A stretch of DNA of 64,000 bases from Aquimarina spinulae (GTDB lineage: Bacteria; Bacteroidota; Bacteroidia; Flavobacteriales; Flavobacteriaceae), in the NCBI RefSeq assembly GCF_943373825.1, contig NZ_CALSBP010000002.1:2035501-2099500 (forward strand). The letters are read 5' to 3'. The notes under the pieces are model-generated. The model ran no database searches and was not told the origin of the DNA. It worked only from the letters and a program-made list of their open reading frames with translations. The position numbers were made by a program, and so were the translations under genes. Positions within the stretch are counted from its first letter, which is position 1. Each line of letters begins with the position of its first letter. Below are positions 43,833 through 52,780 of this stretch, piece after piece.

Positions 43833-44309
43833 ATGGAACAGCAAAAACAATTTAAGCACTATGTAAAAGCCATTTATCGCCTTCTGGTGATACTGTTCTT
43901 TATGGTGGGAATAATTACTATTGGTGGGATTTATCTTCTTATTGATCCAACATTGTCTATTTTTAAAAAAAACGAACCCAATTCAATATACCTTACAACT
44001 ACAGAAGAAAATGAAGATAAAATTGAAAATGGAATACACTTAAGAACTGGGCTGGTAGACGCCGAAGGATTAATGGAAGTAGTAAATAATTGTACTAATT
44101 GTCATTCGTCTAAGCTCATTATGCAAAACAGAATGACTACAGAACGATGGATAACTACAATACGTTGGATGCAAGAGACTCAAAATTTATGGGATTTAGG
44201 GAGTAATGAAAAAATTATTGTAAATTATCTCGTTGCTAATTACCCTCCCAAGAGAAAGGGAAGACGTGAACTATTAACAAATATTGAGTGGTATGATTTA
44301 CAGGATTAG
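43833..44309 (+). CDS. membrane-anchored monoheme cytochrome c (SorB-like)
   Basis: 158 aa: one N-terminal membrane helix (about 17-37), a linker, and a heme c site C87-x2-C90-H91 (NNCTNCHSSKLIMQNRM), with Met residues after it that could be the sixth ligand. It begins 1 bp after the molybdoenzyme stop, as sorA-sorB pairs do, so it is probably the electron acceptor. Its last 17 bp overlap the rhodanese gene. Confidence 0.85.
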   Translation: MEQQKQFKHYVKAIYRLLVILFFMVGIITIGGIYLLIDPTLSIFKKNEPNSIYLTTTEENEDKIENGIHLRTGLVDAEGLMEVVNNCTNCHSSKLIMQNRMTTERWITTIRWMQETQNLWDLGSNEKIIVNYLVANYPPKRKGRRELLTNIEWYDLQD

Positions 44310-45264
44310 CAGGATAATAATTTTAGGAGCACTATTTTTTTCCTGTACAAAATCTAAGGATAAAGTAAAGGATGTGATTTCTACAGAAACCAAAATAGAT
44401 ACAAAAACTTATTATAGTTCTAAACATCTAATAGAAGCCGAAGAACTAGTATCTCTTTCTAAACAACAACATATAAAAATAATAGATTTTAGAAAAGCAA
44501 AAGATTATGCCAAAAATCATATTAATGGGGCGATAAATATCTGGCGTGCAGATATAGAAGATTCTTCATATCCTTATAACGGGATGATGGCTAAAAAAGA
44601 AAGAATTGAGCAATTATTTAGTAGATTAGGTGTTAAAAATAACGATACCTTAATAGTATATGATGATAGAGGATCTTGTGATGCTGCTCGCTTTTGGTGG
44701 GTACTTAAAAATTATAATTTTCAATCTGTAAAAATATTAAACGGAGGATTAATCTCCTGGGAAAAAGCAGGGGGCTCGATTAATAATCATACTGTATCGA
44801 TTACTCCTTCAACTTTTACACTTCCTAATAATAATACTTTTGAACTATATATTAGAAAAGAAGAAATCATTAAAGCCATAAACTCTAGTAAACAAGTCGT
44901 TATTCTAGATACCAGAAATATTGAAGAATTTAGCGGTAAAAGACAAAAACAAGGAGCTTTTAAAGCGGGAAGAATTCCTAAAAGCATACTCATCGATTGG
45001 GCAGAAACCATAGATCATCAAGGAACACACAAATTTAAATCTTATGATAATTTAAATATGATTTACAGTAGAATGAGAGCTTCAAAAACAGATACTATCA
45101 TCACATATTGTCATAGTGGAGTGCGCTCAGCACATACTACCTTTGTACTCACAGAACTGTTAGGTTACAAAAATGTGAAAAATTATGATGGCTCATGGAT
45201 AGAATGGAGTTATTTTGATGTTCTTCCATTTGAGCAAGATAGTACGACAACAATAAAGAATTAA
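44293..45264 (+). CDS. lipid-anchored two-domain rhodanese (SseA-type sulfurtransferase)
   Basis: 323 aa from the ATG at 44293 (a TTG at 44284 is the upstream alternative). Lipobox LFFSC makes it a lipoprotein. It has two rhodanese domains, like thiosulfate/mercaptopyruvate sulfurtransferases. The first (about 40-150, LIVYDDRGSCDAARFWW) lacks the catalytic Cys loop. The second has YCHSGVRSAH with the active Cys. It overlaps the cytochrome gene by 17 bp. It would transfer sulfane sulfur in the periplasm, matching the sulfur theme of the operon. Confidence 0.88.
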   Translation: MIYRISRIIILGALFFSCTKSKDKVKDVISTETKIDTKTYYSSKHLIEAEELVSLSKQQHIKIIDFRKAKDYAKNHINGAINIWRADIEDSSYPYNGMMAKKERIEQLFSRLGVKNNDTLIVYDDRGSCDAARFWWVLKNYNFQSVKILNGGLISWEKAGGSINNHTVSITPSTFTLPNNNTFELYIRKEEIIKAINSSKQVVILDTRNIEEFSGKRQKQGAFKAGRIPKSILIDWAETIDHQGTHKFKSYDNLNMIYSRMRASKTDTIITYCHSGVRSAHTTFVLTELLGYKNVKNYDGSWIEWSYFDVLPFEQDSTTTIKN

Positions 45265-45270
45265 TTAGTT

Positions 45271-46155
45271 ATGGAAAAATATATAAACGCATTTACCGAC
45301 TCTTTTATAGGTAATGTACAATGGACCTGGAGATCAATACTATTTGAGGTTCCCTGGTACATGAATTATTTCTGGGGCCTTATTATTATATCACTATTAG
45401 TGTGGGGGTTAGAAGTTGTTTTTCCGTGGAGAAAAAATCAATCCATTTTCAGAAAAGATTTTTGGTTAGATGGTTTCTATATGTTTTTTAATTTTTTCCT
45501 TTTTGCCATTGCCATAAGTGGTTTTTATAAGCTACTTGAAGTGACCTTTATAGATATTGGGATTTCTGCAAAAACATTAACCATAATTGATGTTTCTAAT
45601 CTTTCTACGTGGGCACAACTTCTATTATTTTTTGTTGTGCTAGACTTTGTACAATGGTTTACACATATCCTACTTCATAAGTATCCTTTTCTATGGAAGT
45701 TTCATAAAATACATCATTCTGTTAAAGAAATGGGATTTGCCGCACATCTAAGATATCACTGGATGGAAAACATTTTCTATAAACCACTTAAAACTATTGG
45801 TGTAATGGTTCTAGGTGGTTTTGAACCAGAGCAGGCTTACATTGTACATTTTCTGGCCATTACAATCGGTCATTTTAATCATTCGAATATAAAGATTACC
45901 TGGGGACCGCTTAAATACATCCTCAATAACCCGGTCATGCATTTATATCATCATTCTTATGTATTACCAAAAGGCTCTTACGGTGTAAATTTTGGGATTA
46001 GTTTAAGCCTTTGGGATTATATTTTTAAGACCAGTTATATCCCCGAAGATAGCGGGACAATAGCATTAGGGTTTCCTGGGGATGAAAAAATCCCAAAAAA
46101 TTTCATTGGTCAAATCATCTATGGTTTTAGAACATCAAAACAGAAAAAAGAATAG
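45271..46155 (+). CDS. fatty acid hydroxylase / sterol desaturase family membrane protein
   Basis: 294 aa with four to five membrane helices and the three histidine boxes of the family: HILLH, HKIHHS and HHSYVLP (also HFNHSN). These bind a diiron centre that hydroxylates or desaturates lipid chains. It follows the rhodanese gene by 6 bp and probably shares its transcript. The substrate is unknown. Confidence 0.88.
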   Translation: MEKYINAFTDSFIGNVQWTWRSILFEVPWYMNYFWGLIIISLLVWGLEVVFPWRKNQSIFRKDFWLDGFYMFFNFFLFAIAISGFYKLLEVTFIDIGISAKTLTIIDVSNLSTWAQLLLFFVVLDFVQWFTHILLHKYPFLWKFHKIHHSVKEMGFAAHLRYHWMENIFYKPLKTIGVMVLGGFEPEQAYIVHFLAITIGHFNHSNIKITWGPLKYILNNPVMHLYHHSYVLPKGSYGVNFGISLSLWDYIFKTSYIPEDSGTIALGFPGDEKIPKNFIGQIIYGFRTSKQKKE

Positions 46156-46176
46156 ATTTTCAAGCTTTTAAGATAA

Positions 46177-47541
46177 TTATACGGTCATCGAAAACAACAT
46201 AGTCTCTGGTATTTTGCGTTGTAATCTCAGATCAAAAGCCATACAAATATTGCGAACAAAGGGACGACCTTTTTCTGTGACATGAATATGAGAATCATTA
46301 ATCACCAATAATTGATCTGCTTCTAATTCTTTTAAGTTCTGTAACACCTCTGGTAGTTCTTTAAAATACATATGATCATCCTCCCATTTGGTGCTAAAAT
46401 GACACATCAAATTAAGAATATGCTTGCGTATAATCTGATCTTCTATGGTTAAAATATGCCCTCGATACACGGGAATAATACCTTCTTTTACCAAATGCTG
46501 GTACTCTTCTACTCCTTTTACATTTTGGGCAAAACCATACCAACTATCACTAATTGCAGATACTCCTAAACCAATCATTGCATGTGTTTTGGAGGCAGTA
46601 TATCCCATAAAATTACGATGCAGAGTTTGATTTTTCATAGATTGGTATAGCGAATCATTTTTTAAGGCAAAATGATCCATCCCGATTTCTACATAACCTA
46701 CTTCTGATAGCAATTTTTTCCCTACCTCATATTGTTTTCGTTTTTGCTCTCCTGTTGGGAGATCTGATTCGTTAAAACCACGTTGCCCATTACCTTTTTG
46801 CCATGGCACATGTGCATAACTGTAGAATGCCAACCGATCGGGCAGTAGCTCTTTTGTCTTTAGGATAGTATGAACAACTGCTTCCTGAGTCTGAAAAGGC
46901 AGCCCAAAAATGATGTCATGTCCTACCGAAGTAAAACCAATTTCCCTAGCAGTCTCTGTCACATATTTTACATTCTCAAAAGGTTGAATTCTATGAATTG
47001 CTCTCTGAACCGTTTCATTATAATCCTGAACTCCAAAACTTACTCTTCTAAAACCAACATCATACAATGCCTGCAAATGTTCTCGAGTTGTATTATTGGG
47101 ATGTCCTTCAAAACTTAATTCACAATCTTTTGCTTGTTCTACTCCCGAGAAAATACCATTAATTAAATACTGTAAATTATCTGGTGAAAAAAATGTAGGT
47201 GTGCCTCCTCCCAGGTGTAATTCTTTTATTTTAGGTTTAGTCTCAAAAATCTTAAGGTACAATTGCCATTCTTTTAAGATTGTATTTATATAAGGTTCTT
47301 CTACATCATGCCGTTTTGTAATACGTTTATTGCATCCGCAAAATGTGCACATACTTTCACAAAATGGCAGGTGAATATATAAACTAATCCCTTCTTCTTC
47401 ATTACTTTCTACAAATGATCGTTGTATAGAAGTTGTCCATTTTTTTAATGAAAAAGTATCTATATCCCAATAAGGAACAGTAGGATAACTTGTATATCGA
47501 GGTCCCGGAATATTATATTTATGAATTAAATTTGCGCACAT
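46177..47541 (-). CDS. hemN: oxygen-independent coproporphyrinogen III oxidase HemN
   Basis: 454 aa. The radical-SAM cluster motif is C61-x3-C65-x2-C68 (CESMCTFCGC). Other HemN motifs are GGGTPTFF, GHPNNTTREHLQALYDVGFRRVSFGVQD and the C-terminal region with HFSTKW. It is close to E. coli HemN in length. It makes protoporphyrinogen without oxygen, supplying heme to the cytochromes. No TGAY site was found upstream (47542-47638), although hemN is often oxygen-regulated. Confidence 0.94.
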   Translation of the reverse strand: MCANLIHKYNIPGPRYTSYPTVPYWDIDTFSLKKWTTSIQRSFVESNEEEGISLYIHLPFCESMCTFCGCNKRITKRHDVEEPYINTILKEWQLYLKIFETKPKIKELHLGGGTPTFFSPDNLQYLINGIFSGVEQAKDCELSFEGHPNNTTREHLQALYDVGFRRVSFGVQDYNETVQRAIHRIQPFENVKYVTETAREIGFTSVGHDIIFGLPFQTQEAVVHTILKTKELLPDRLAFYSYAHVPWQKGNGQRGFNESDLPTGEQKRKQYEVGKKLLSEVGYVEIGMDHFALKNDSLYQSMKNQTLHRNFMGYTASKTHAMIGLGVSAISDSWYGFAQNVKGVEEYQHLVKEGIIPVYRGHILTIEDQIIRKHILNLMCHFSTKWEDDHMYFKELPEVLQNLKELEADQLLVINDSHIHVTEKGRPFVRNICMAFDLRLQRKIPETMLFSMTV

Positions 47542-47638
47542 TTTTTTTGTTTTTAGAACTATTCTTAGTTGTCAAGATGGTTAGCTTCAACTTAATTGGT
47601 TATATAAACCGACTATTTCTTCTTTCTTCATTTATAAG

Positions 47639-48475
47639 TCACTCATGCAATACCAAAAAAGGAATAGTAATGTGATAACTTATTTTTTCGACTGTAGGGT
47701 GAAACAAAATACGTTGGAAGAAATTAAGGTTTTTGGCAATCATAGTAATCATATCGATGTCTCGGCTTTCAACAAAACATTGTATAGCCTCTTCGATATT
47801 GGGGTTAGACAGGAAGTGAAAACTATGCTCTATTTCATCAATAGAATCATCTAGAAAGTCTTTATTTTTTCTTTGTCGATCGGTTAATTCTTGTTCTTTT
47901 TTGGCAACATGCAAAACCCGTAAAGCGGCTTCATTTAACGTAAGAGTATCCATAATCGTATTTAATACCCTACTTTTGTATAGCATATTATAATCTGTGG
48001 GAAATGCAATTTCTTTAGGTTTGGTATACTTGGCTTTTTCGGGTATTACCAAAACCGGGCATTTTACTTTTGTGATTACATCTCCTGTATTACTACCTAT
48101 GGTTTTTTCTTTAATCCCCGAAGCACCTTTGGTTCCCATAACGATAAAATCAATATTCTTTTCTTTGACCTGTTTTCTAATTGCATCTACAAAAAAGATA
48201 TATTCATTAATTGTGAAAAAGCTATGTTTTGTATTTAAAGGTAGTTTCTCTATTTTTTTAAGCAATAATTGCATTTGCTCTGTATCGCTTTGAGTGCTTT
48301 TTTCTAAGACTGTTTTTTTTGAACCATAAAAAGAATCTCCTCCTATCATTTCTTCAAAGGGAGAGACATGTAACAAATAAAAATTACATTTCACCCTTTT
48401 AAAAAATGATAATGCGTATGTAATCGCATTCCACGAATTTTCAGAAAAATCTGTAGGGATCAGGATGTTCTTCAT
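47639..48475 (-). CDS. universal stress protein, UspA family
   Basis: 278 aa starting MKNILIPTDFSENSWNAITYALSFF. The ATP-binding signature GTKGASGIKEKTIGSN is complete. The C-terminal domain starts KPKEIAFPTDYN, as in the tandem copies at 18802-23262. Its FNR-type promoter (48497-48540) has a perfect -7 element. Confidence 0.9.
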   Translation of the reverse strand: MKNILIPTDFSENSWNAITYALSFFKRVKCNFYLLHVSPFEEMIGGDSFYGSKKTVLEKSTQSDTEQMQLLLKKIEKLPLNTKHSFFTINEYIFFVDAIRKQVKEKNIDFIVMGTKGASGIKEKTIGSNTGDVITKVKCPVLVIPEKAKYTKPKEIAFPTDYNMLYKSRVLNTIMDTLTLNEAALRVLHVAKKEQELTDRQRKNKDFLDDSIDEIEHSFHFLSNPNIEEAIQCFVESRDIDMITMIAKNLNFFQRILFHPTVEKISYHITIPFLVLHE

Positions 48476-48496
48476 TTTTAATACTTTCTAATACAG

Positions 48497-48540
48497 CAAA
48501 TGTATTAGGATGTACTCATGAAAAATATGACAAAAATCAG
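48497..48540 (-). promoter_or_regulatory. FNR-type operator plus perfect -7 element for usp
   Basis: ATGACAAAAATCAG (48527-48540) contains TGAC-N4-ATCA. The minus-strand TACATTTG (48504-48497) is an exact TAnnTTTG, 22 nt away. Confidence 0.72.
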
Positions 48541-48559
48541 TTTGGGTGCTTTTGTATTT

Positions 48560-49624
48560 TTATTCTACTAACTGAAGACCAGGTAAATCCAAAATTTTTA
48601 TGTTACGCCCTTCAATTTCAATCAATCCATCTTTTTTAAAACTGGATAGTGTGCGTATCAAACTTTCTGTCGCAATCCCGGCAACACTAGCCAAATCATT
48701 TCTGGATATTTTTATACTATCTTTAGGTTTTTTATTCAATACATCGGCAAATTGAAGTATGGTTTGAGCCGTTTTTTTACGTACCGAGCTATAGGCCATT
48801 TGTAATAATTGCTCTTTGATATCAGAAAGATTATCGGTAAGTAACTCCATTAATTCAAGAGAAATATTTTTACTCTTTTCTAATATCTCTTTTAGGTTAT
48901 TCTTTGATATTCCTGCTAATTCTGAATCTTCGACTGCTGTTGCCGATTCTAGATATGGAGTATTATCTATAAACGAAGTGAACCCCAGGAAATCATCGGT
49001 TTTGTATAAAGTAGTGATTAATTCTTTACCATTCTCATCCATTTTATGACTTTTAACAACTCCTTTTAAAATCAAATATATGTTATTAGAATGTTCTCCT
49101 TCTTCATAGATTACTTCTCCTTTTTTAAATTCAGAAATTTCACCATGATCATCAAAAAAATTCTTAAGCTCATGTAAATTTCTAAGTCCGCTATCTTCAG
49201 AAGTATTTGTTGCCGAAGTAGAAAACTCTTGATCTTTAACAATTTTAGAGAGTAATGCTGCTTTTGCAAGACGACTTTCGATTGCACTCAATAGTTCTTC
49301 TTCTTCAAAAGGTTTGGTTAGATAATCATCTGCTCCCAGATCCATTCCTTTTCGAATCTCTTTGTGTTCTGTTTTTGCAGACAAAAATATAAAAGGAATA
49401 TGATTGGTTGCTATATCATAGGATAGTGCTTCAAGTACTCCATATCCATCAACCTCTGGCATCATAATATCGCAAACAATGATGTCTGGCTTTTCTTCTT
49501 TTGCTTTGGTAATACCTACTTTTCCGTTAGGAGATGTGATTACTTTATAATCCGAAAGCTCTAACAGTTCTGCGGTATTTTCTCTAAGTGCCGTATCATC
49601 TTCGATTAAAAGAATAGTTTTCAT
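48560..49624 (-). CDS. response regulator with receiver domain fused to Crp/Fnr domains
   Basis: 354 aa. The receiver domain (about 1-120) has the phosphoacceptor D52 (VCDIMMPE) and K104 (LTKPF). The Crp-type beta-roll follows at about 145-260, and a helix-turn-helix at about 303-340. The recognition helix ATESLIRTLSSF keeps E320 and R324, the FNR/CRP pair that reads TGA. No cysteine cluster is present, so it cannot sense oxygen like FNR and needs phosphorylation. It is translated with the kinase (4-bp ATGA overlap). It is the likely regulator of the TGAY sites. Confidence 0.9.
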   Translation of the reverse strand: MKTILLIEDDTALRENTAELLELSDYKVITSPNGKVGITKAKEEKPDIIVCDIMMPEVDGYGVLEALSYDIATNHIPFIFLSAKTEHKEIRKGMDLGADDYLTKPFEEEELLSAIESRLAKAALLSKIVKDQEFSTSATNTSEDSGLRNLHELKNFFDDHGEISEFKKGEVIYEEGEHSNNIYLILKGVVKSHKMDENGKELITTLYKTDDFLGFTSFIDNTPYLESATAVEDSELAGISKNNLKEILEKSKNISLELMELLTDNLSDIKEQLLQMAYSSVRKKTAQTILQFADVLNKKPKDSIKISRNDLASVAGIATESLIRTLSSFKKDGLIEIEGRNIKILDLPGLQLVE

Positions 49625-50856
49625 GATTCGTGAGTATTGGTTGTAGGTATTGTAACAATAAATGTAGACCCTTGATTTTCCTTACTTGTAAAAGTAATAC
49701 TACCCCCTAGGTTTTCCAAATGACTTTTCACAATATTTAACCCAATACCTGTTCCTTGATCTAATAAGGCATTTTCTGCCCTAAAATATCGTTTAAAAAT
49801 AAAGTCTTGTTCTTTTTTAGGAATACCAATACCTTGATCAATAATCTTAAATGTAAGGATATCATCCTCGAAACATACCTGCAAATCAATTACTGTATGT
49901 TCTCCAGAATATTTGATAGCATTATTGATTAGATTTGTAAGTACGAGTTCTAAAATCTTTTCATCAAACTCTATAACGTAATCATCAATATCCTTAGGGT
50001 AATTTATTCTCTGTCCGTCTTTAAGTAACATATTAGCATCATAAACCACTTCATTAACCACTTTACTAAGAGGGAACTGGCTATACTTATAAGTTACTTT
50101 TCCTGTTTCGAGACGTTCAATAGATAAAAAATCATTAAGGATATTATCCAGGTATTTCACTTTATTTTTTATGGTATCGAGATGCTTTTCTCTTTTTTCC
50201 TGTTGCTCGGTTTTAGTGTATTTTCCGGTAAGCGTGGCCGAAGTAAGAATACCACTTAACGGTGTTTTAAATTCATGTGAAACAAGTGAAAGGAACTTTG
50301 TTTTTAACTCACTTAAATCTCTTTCCTTTTTTAAAGATTCTTTAGTTTGAGCTTCGGCTTCCATACGAAGTTTTACTTCTTCTTTTAATTCTTGTATGGT
50401 ATGATGCAGTTCTACTGTACGTTCTTCTATTTTTTGCTCTAGCTTAGCATTTAAATCTTGTATTTGCTGTTCTTGTTGTTTTCGAAGTGTAATATCGATA
50501 ACAAGAGCCATTACATAATTATTACCATAAATTGCAAATGGGTTTAAGCCTGCTTCTACAGGAAATACCGAACCGTCTTTTCGTATTCCAAAAAGATCTC
50601 GCCCTGCACCCATATGTCGCTTTTCACTATGATCTACAAAGCCTTCAAAATGCTTTTTGTGACCGTGATGGTATTTTTTTGGTATCAGGGTATTAAGGTG
50701 TTTTCCTATCAACTCATCAGTCTCATAACCAAAAATAGTATTAGCAGATCCGTTAGTTGCCACTATTGTTTGTTTCTCATTCACCACAATGATACCTTCT
50801 GAAATAGCCTCAGAAAGTAATTTGAAAATGTTATTGTCTTTTTCGAAAACTTTCAT
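49621..50856 (-). CDS. PAS sensor histidine kinase, FixL-like
   Basis: 411 aa. A PAS domain (about 10-125) has H66 at the FixL heme-ligand position (IPKKYHHGHKKHF) and R86 twenty residues later (HMGAGRDLFGIRKDGS), as BjFixL has H200 and R220. A coiled coil (130-185), a dimerisation/phosphoacceptor domain with H194 (SLVSHEFKTPL) and a catalytic domain with N box LTNLINNAIKYS follow, ending GTGIGLNIVKSHLENLGG. It has no membrane helix. It likely senses oxygen via heme, though the same PAS class also occurs without heme. Confidence 0.88.
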   Translation of the reverse strand: MKVFEKDNNIFKLLSEAISEGIIVVNEKQTIVATNGSANTIFGYETDELIGKHLNTLIPKKYHHGHKKHFEGFVDHSEKRHMGAGRDLFGIRKDGSVFPVEAGLNPFAIYGNNYVMALVIDITLRKQQEQQIQDLNAKLEQKIEERTVELHHTIQELKEEVKLRMEAEAQTKESLKKERDLSELKTKFLSLVSHEFKTPLSGILTSATLTGKYTKTEQQEKREKHLDTIKNKVKYLDNILNDFLSIERLETGKVTYKYSQFPLSKVVNEVVYDANMLLKDGQRINYPKDIDDYVIEFDEKILELVLTNLINNAIKYSGEHTVIDLQVCFEDDILTFKIIDQGIGIPKKEQDFIFKRYFRAENALLDQGTGIGLNIVKSHLENLGGSITFTSKENQGSTFIVTIPTTNTHES

Positions 50857-50860
50857 GCTT

Positions 50861-50935
50861 CAAAAGTAATCATTTTGATTTGTTACCAGAACTGATTTAT
50901 GTCATAAAAAATATGACTCAGTCTGATTACATTTA
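50861..50935. promoter_or_regulatory. bidirectional FNR-type operator between kinase and TerB-like genes
   Basis: CTGATTTATGTCAT (50892-50905). To the right, TACATTTA (50928-50935) lies 22 nt away. To the left, TACTTTTG (minus strand, 50868-50861) lies 23 nt away, a perfect -7. One site may drive both directions and give the kinase operon autoregulation. Confidence 0.6.
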
Positions 50936-50963
50936 TATTCATTAACCGATAATTTTTTATGAT

Positions 50964-51371
50964 ATGAATACTGCTCAAAATACAGGAATTATATTTTATC
51001 AAAACCTTGGCAAGCTATTTTATGCAATTGCTGCGTCGGATAAAATAGTTCGTAAATCAGAATATGATTCTTTACGAAAAATTGTAAAAACAGAATGGTT
51101 AAAAGTAGATGATATTGAAGATGAGTTTGGTGTTGATGCTTCTTTTCAAATCGAAATCGTTTTTGACTGGCTTGACTATGAAGAATTGAGTGCAGAAGAG
51201 TGTTTTATTCAATTCGAAACCTTTTTTAAAGAACACCAATCTCGTTTTACAGATAAACTAAAACAATTAATCTGGAGTACAGCTAATGCTATTGCAGGCG
51301 CATTTTCTGGTAAAAATAAATCCGAATTAATGATGCTGGGGCGATTAAAATTAATCTTTGAAAAACAGTAA
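50964..51371 (+). CDS. small TerB-like helical protein
   Basis: 135 aa, all helical and acidic: FYQNLGKLFYAIAASDKIVRKSEYDSLRKIV resembles the start of TerB/co-chaperone DjlA N-terminal domains, which often pair with DnaJ. I do not assign a certain family. The DnaJ-like gene starts 18 bp after it, and the FNR-type operator at 50892 lies upstream, so it would belong to the low-oxygen set. Confidence 0.65.
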   Translation: MNTAQNTGIIFYQNLGKLFYAIAASDKIVRKSEYDSLRKIVKTEWLKVDDIEDEFGVDASFQIEIVFDWLDYEELSAEECFIQFETFFKEHQSRFTDKLKQLIWSTANAIAGAFSGKNKSELMMLGRLKLIFEKQ

Positions 51372-51389
51372 CTAATTTTTGATTAGCAT

Positions 51390-52274
51390 ATGGAGTTTAT
51401 TGATTACTATAAAATATTAGGGGTTTCAAAAAATGCTTCAGATAGTGACATCAAAAAAGCGTATAGAAAATTGGCCAGAAAATATCATCCTGATTTAAAT
51501 CCTAATGATGAAGAAGCTGAAAAAAAGTTTAAAGAGATTAATGAAGCCAATGAAGTATTAAGTAATTCCGAAAACCGAAAAAAATACGATCAATACGGTA
51601 AAGATTGGAAACATGCTGAAGAGTTTGAAAAAGCCAAACAATCACAGCATCAATACAAAAGTACCGGGCAACAACATTACAGAAATCATTCAGAAAGTGA
51701 TTTCTCTGACTTTTTTGAATCTATGTTTGGAGGCTCAAGAAGAAGTGCAACATATGGCAGAACCCGATATAGAGGTGAAGACTACAATGCAGAGCTACAT
51801 CTTAATTTAACCGATGTCTATAAAACACATAAAAGAACGCTAACTGTTAACAAAAAAAATATTCGAATCACAATTCCTGCAGGAGTTGAAAACGGACAAA
51901 TTATAAAAATCAAAAACCATGGAGGCTCAGGAATCCAAGGTGGACCTAATGGCGACCTGTATATCACTTTTGTTATCGAAAACAAAACTCCTTTTAAACG
52001 CAACAAAAGTGATCTTTATTTACATGTTGATATTGATCTATACACAGCAGTCTTAGGCGGTGAAATTATGATTGAAACTCTTGACGGAAAAGTAAAACTA
52101 AATGTAAAACCTGAAACTCAGAATGACACCAAAATAAAACTAAAAGGAAAAGGATTTCCTATATATAAAAAAGAAGGACAATTTGGAGATCTCTTTATTA
52201 CATATGCTATCAAGATCCCAAAAAACCTGTCAGAACAACAAAAAGAATTATTTAGAACATTATCCAAGCTTTAA
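51390..52274 (+). CDS. DnaJ-class chaperone, CbpA-like (no zinc finger)
   Basis: 294 aa. A J domain with the HPD motif ([10 protein letters not shown]) at about 5-70, then a Gly/Ser-rich linker (about 85-125), then the two-lobed substrate-binding C-terminal domain ([26 protein letters not shown]). No CxxCxGxG zinc finger is present, so it is of the CbpA type. A CbpM-like gene follows 10 bp downstream, the usual partner. Confidence 0.9.
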   Translation: MEFIDYYKILGVSKNASDSDIKKAYRKLARKYHPDLNPNDEEAEKKFKEINEANEVLSNSENRKKYDQYGKDWKHAEEFEKAKQSQHQYKSTGQQHYRNHSESDFSDFFESMFGGSRRSATYGRTRYRGEDYNAELHLNLTDVYKTHKRTLTVNKKNIRITIPAGVENGQIIKIKNHGGSGIQGGPNGDLYITFVIENKTPFKRNKSDLYLHVDIDLYTAVLGGEIMIETLDGKVKLNVKPETQNDTKIKLKGKGFPIYKKEGQFGDLFITYAIKIPKNLSEQQKELFRTLSKL

Positions 52275-52284
52275 ATGTATTATA

Positions 52285-52578
52285 ATGACTAAAGGACATC
52301 TTATACCAGTATTAGAATTCTGCACACGCCACGAGATAGAATTCTCTTTCATAAACTCATTACATGAGTTTGGATTAATTGAAATTATTACGATTCGGCA
52401 AACTGCATTTTTAAACTCTGATGAATTACCCAGGCTCGAACAAATTATACTTTTCAATAAAGAATTAGAAATTAATCTCGAAGGTGTTGAAGTCATCATG
52501 CGTTTGCTAGAACGAGTTCATCAAATTCAAAACGAAATGAATATACTTAAAAATAAATTAGGACTATACGAAAATTAG
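52285..52578 (+). CDS. CbpM-like chaperone modulator
   Basis: 97 aa from the ATG at 52285. An open frame reaches further upstream into the DnaJ gene, but the residue pattern starts at MTKGHLIPVLEFCTRHEIEF. The protein is helical with a MerR-like head (DELPRLEQIILFNKELEINLEGVEVIMRLLERV), as in CbpM, the inhibitor of CbpA. It pairs with the DnaJ-like gene just upstream. A terminator-like hairpin follows at 52674. Confidence 0.8.
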   Translation: MTKGHLIPVLEFCTRHEIEFSFINSLHEFGLIEIITIRQTAFLNSDELPRLEQIILFNKELEINLEGVEVIMRLLERVHQIQNEMNILKNKLGLYEN

Positions 52579-52673
52579 CTTTCATAGCGATTCAAAAACT
52601 TAATCTGTATAGATCAACTTTTTTAAAAAGTAGTTTAATTACAGGTTTTTTAATTACACACTACATAACAAAA

Positions 52674-52702
52674 GGTGGGTTTCATTCGAGACTCGCCTTT
52701 TT
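52674..52702 (+). terminator. hairpin terminator after chaperone operon
   Basis: GGTGGGTTTC (52674-52683) pairs, with some G-T pairs, to GAGACTCGCC (52688-52697). TTTTT follows. Confidence 0.65.
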
Positions 52703-52780
52703 ATTCGTCGACCAAGCTGATCAATATCATATTTTTTGATGGTTCGCTATCTTACTTTTATATGAATTAAAAACTTTCGT

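Noticed and set aside
47542..47638. FNR-type operator in front of hemN
   Set aside because: Expected from biology, but only a TTGACA-like half-site is visible and no TGAY-N4-RTCA match exists.
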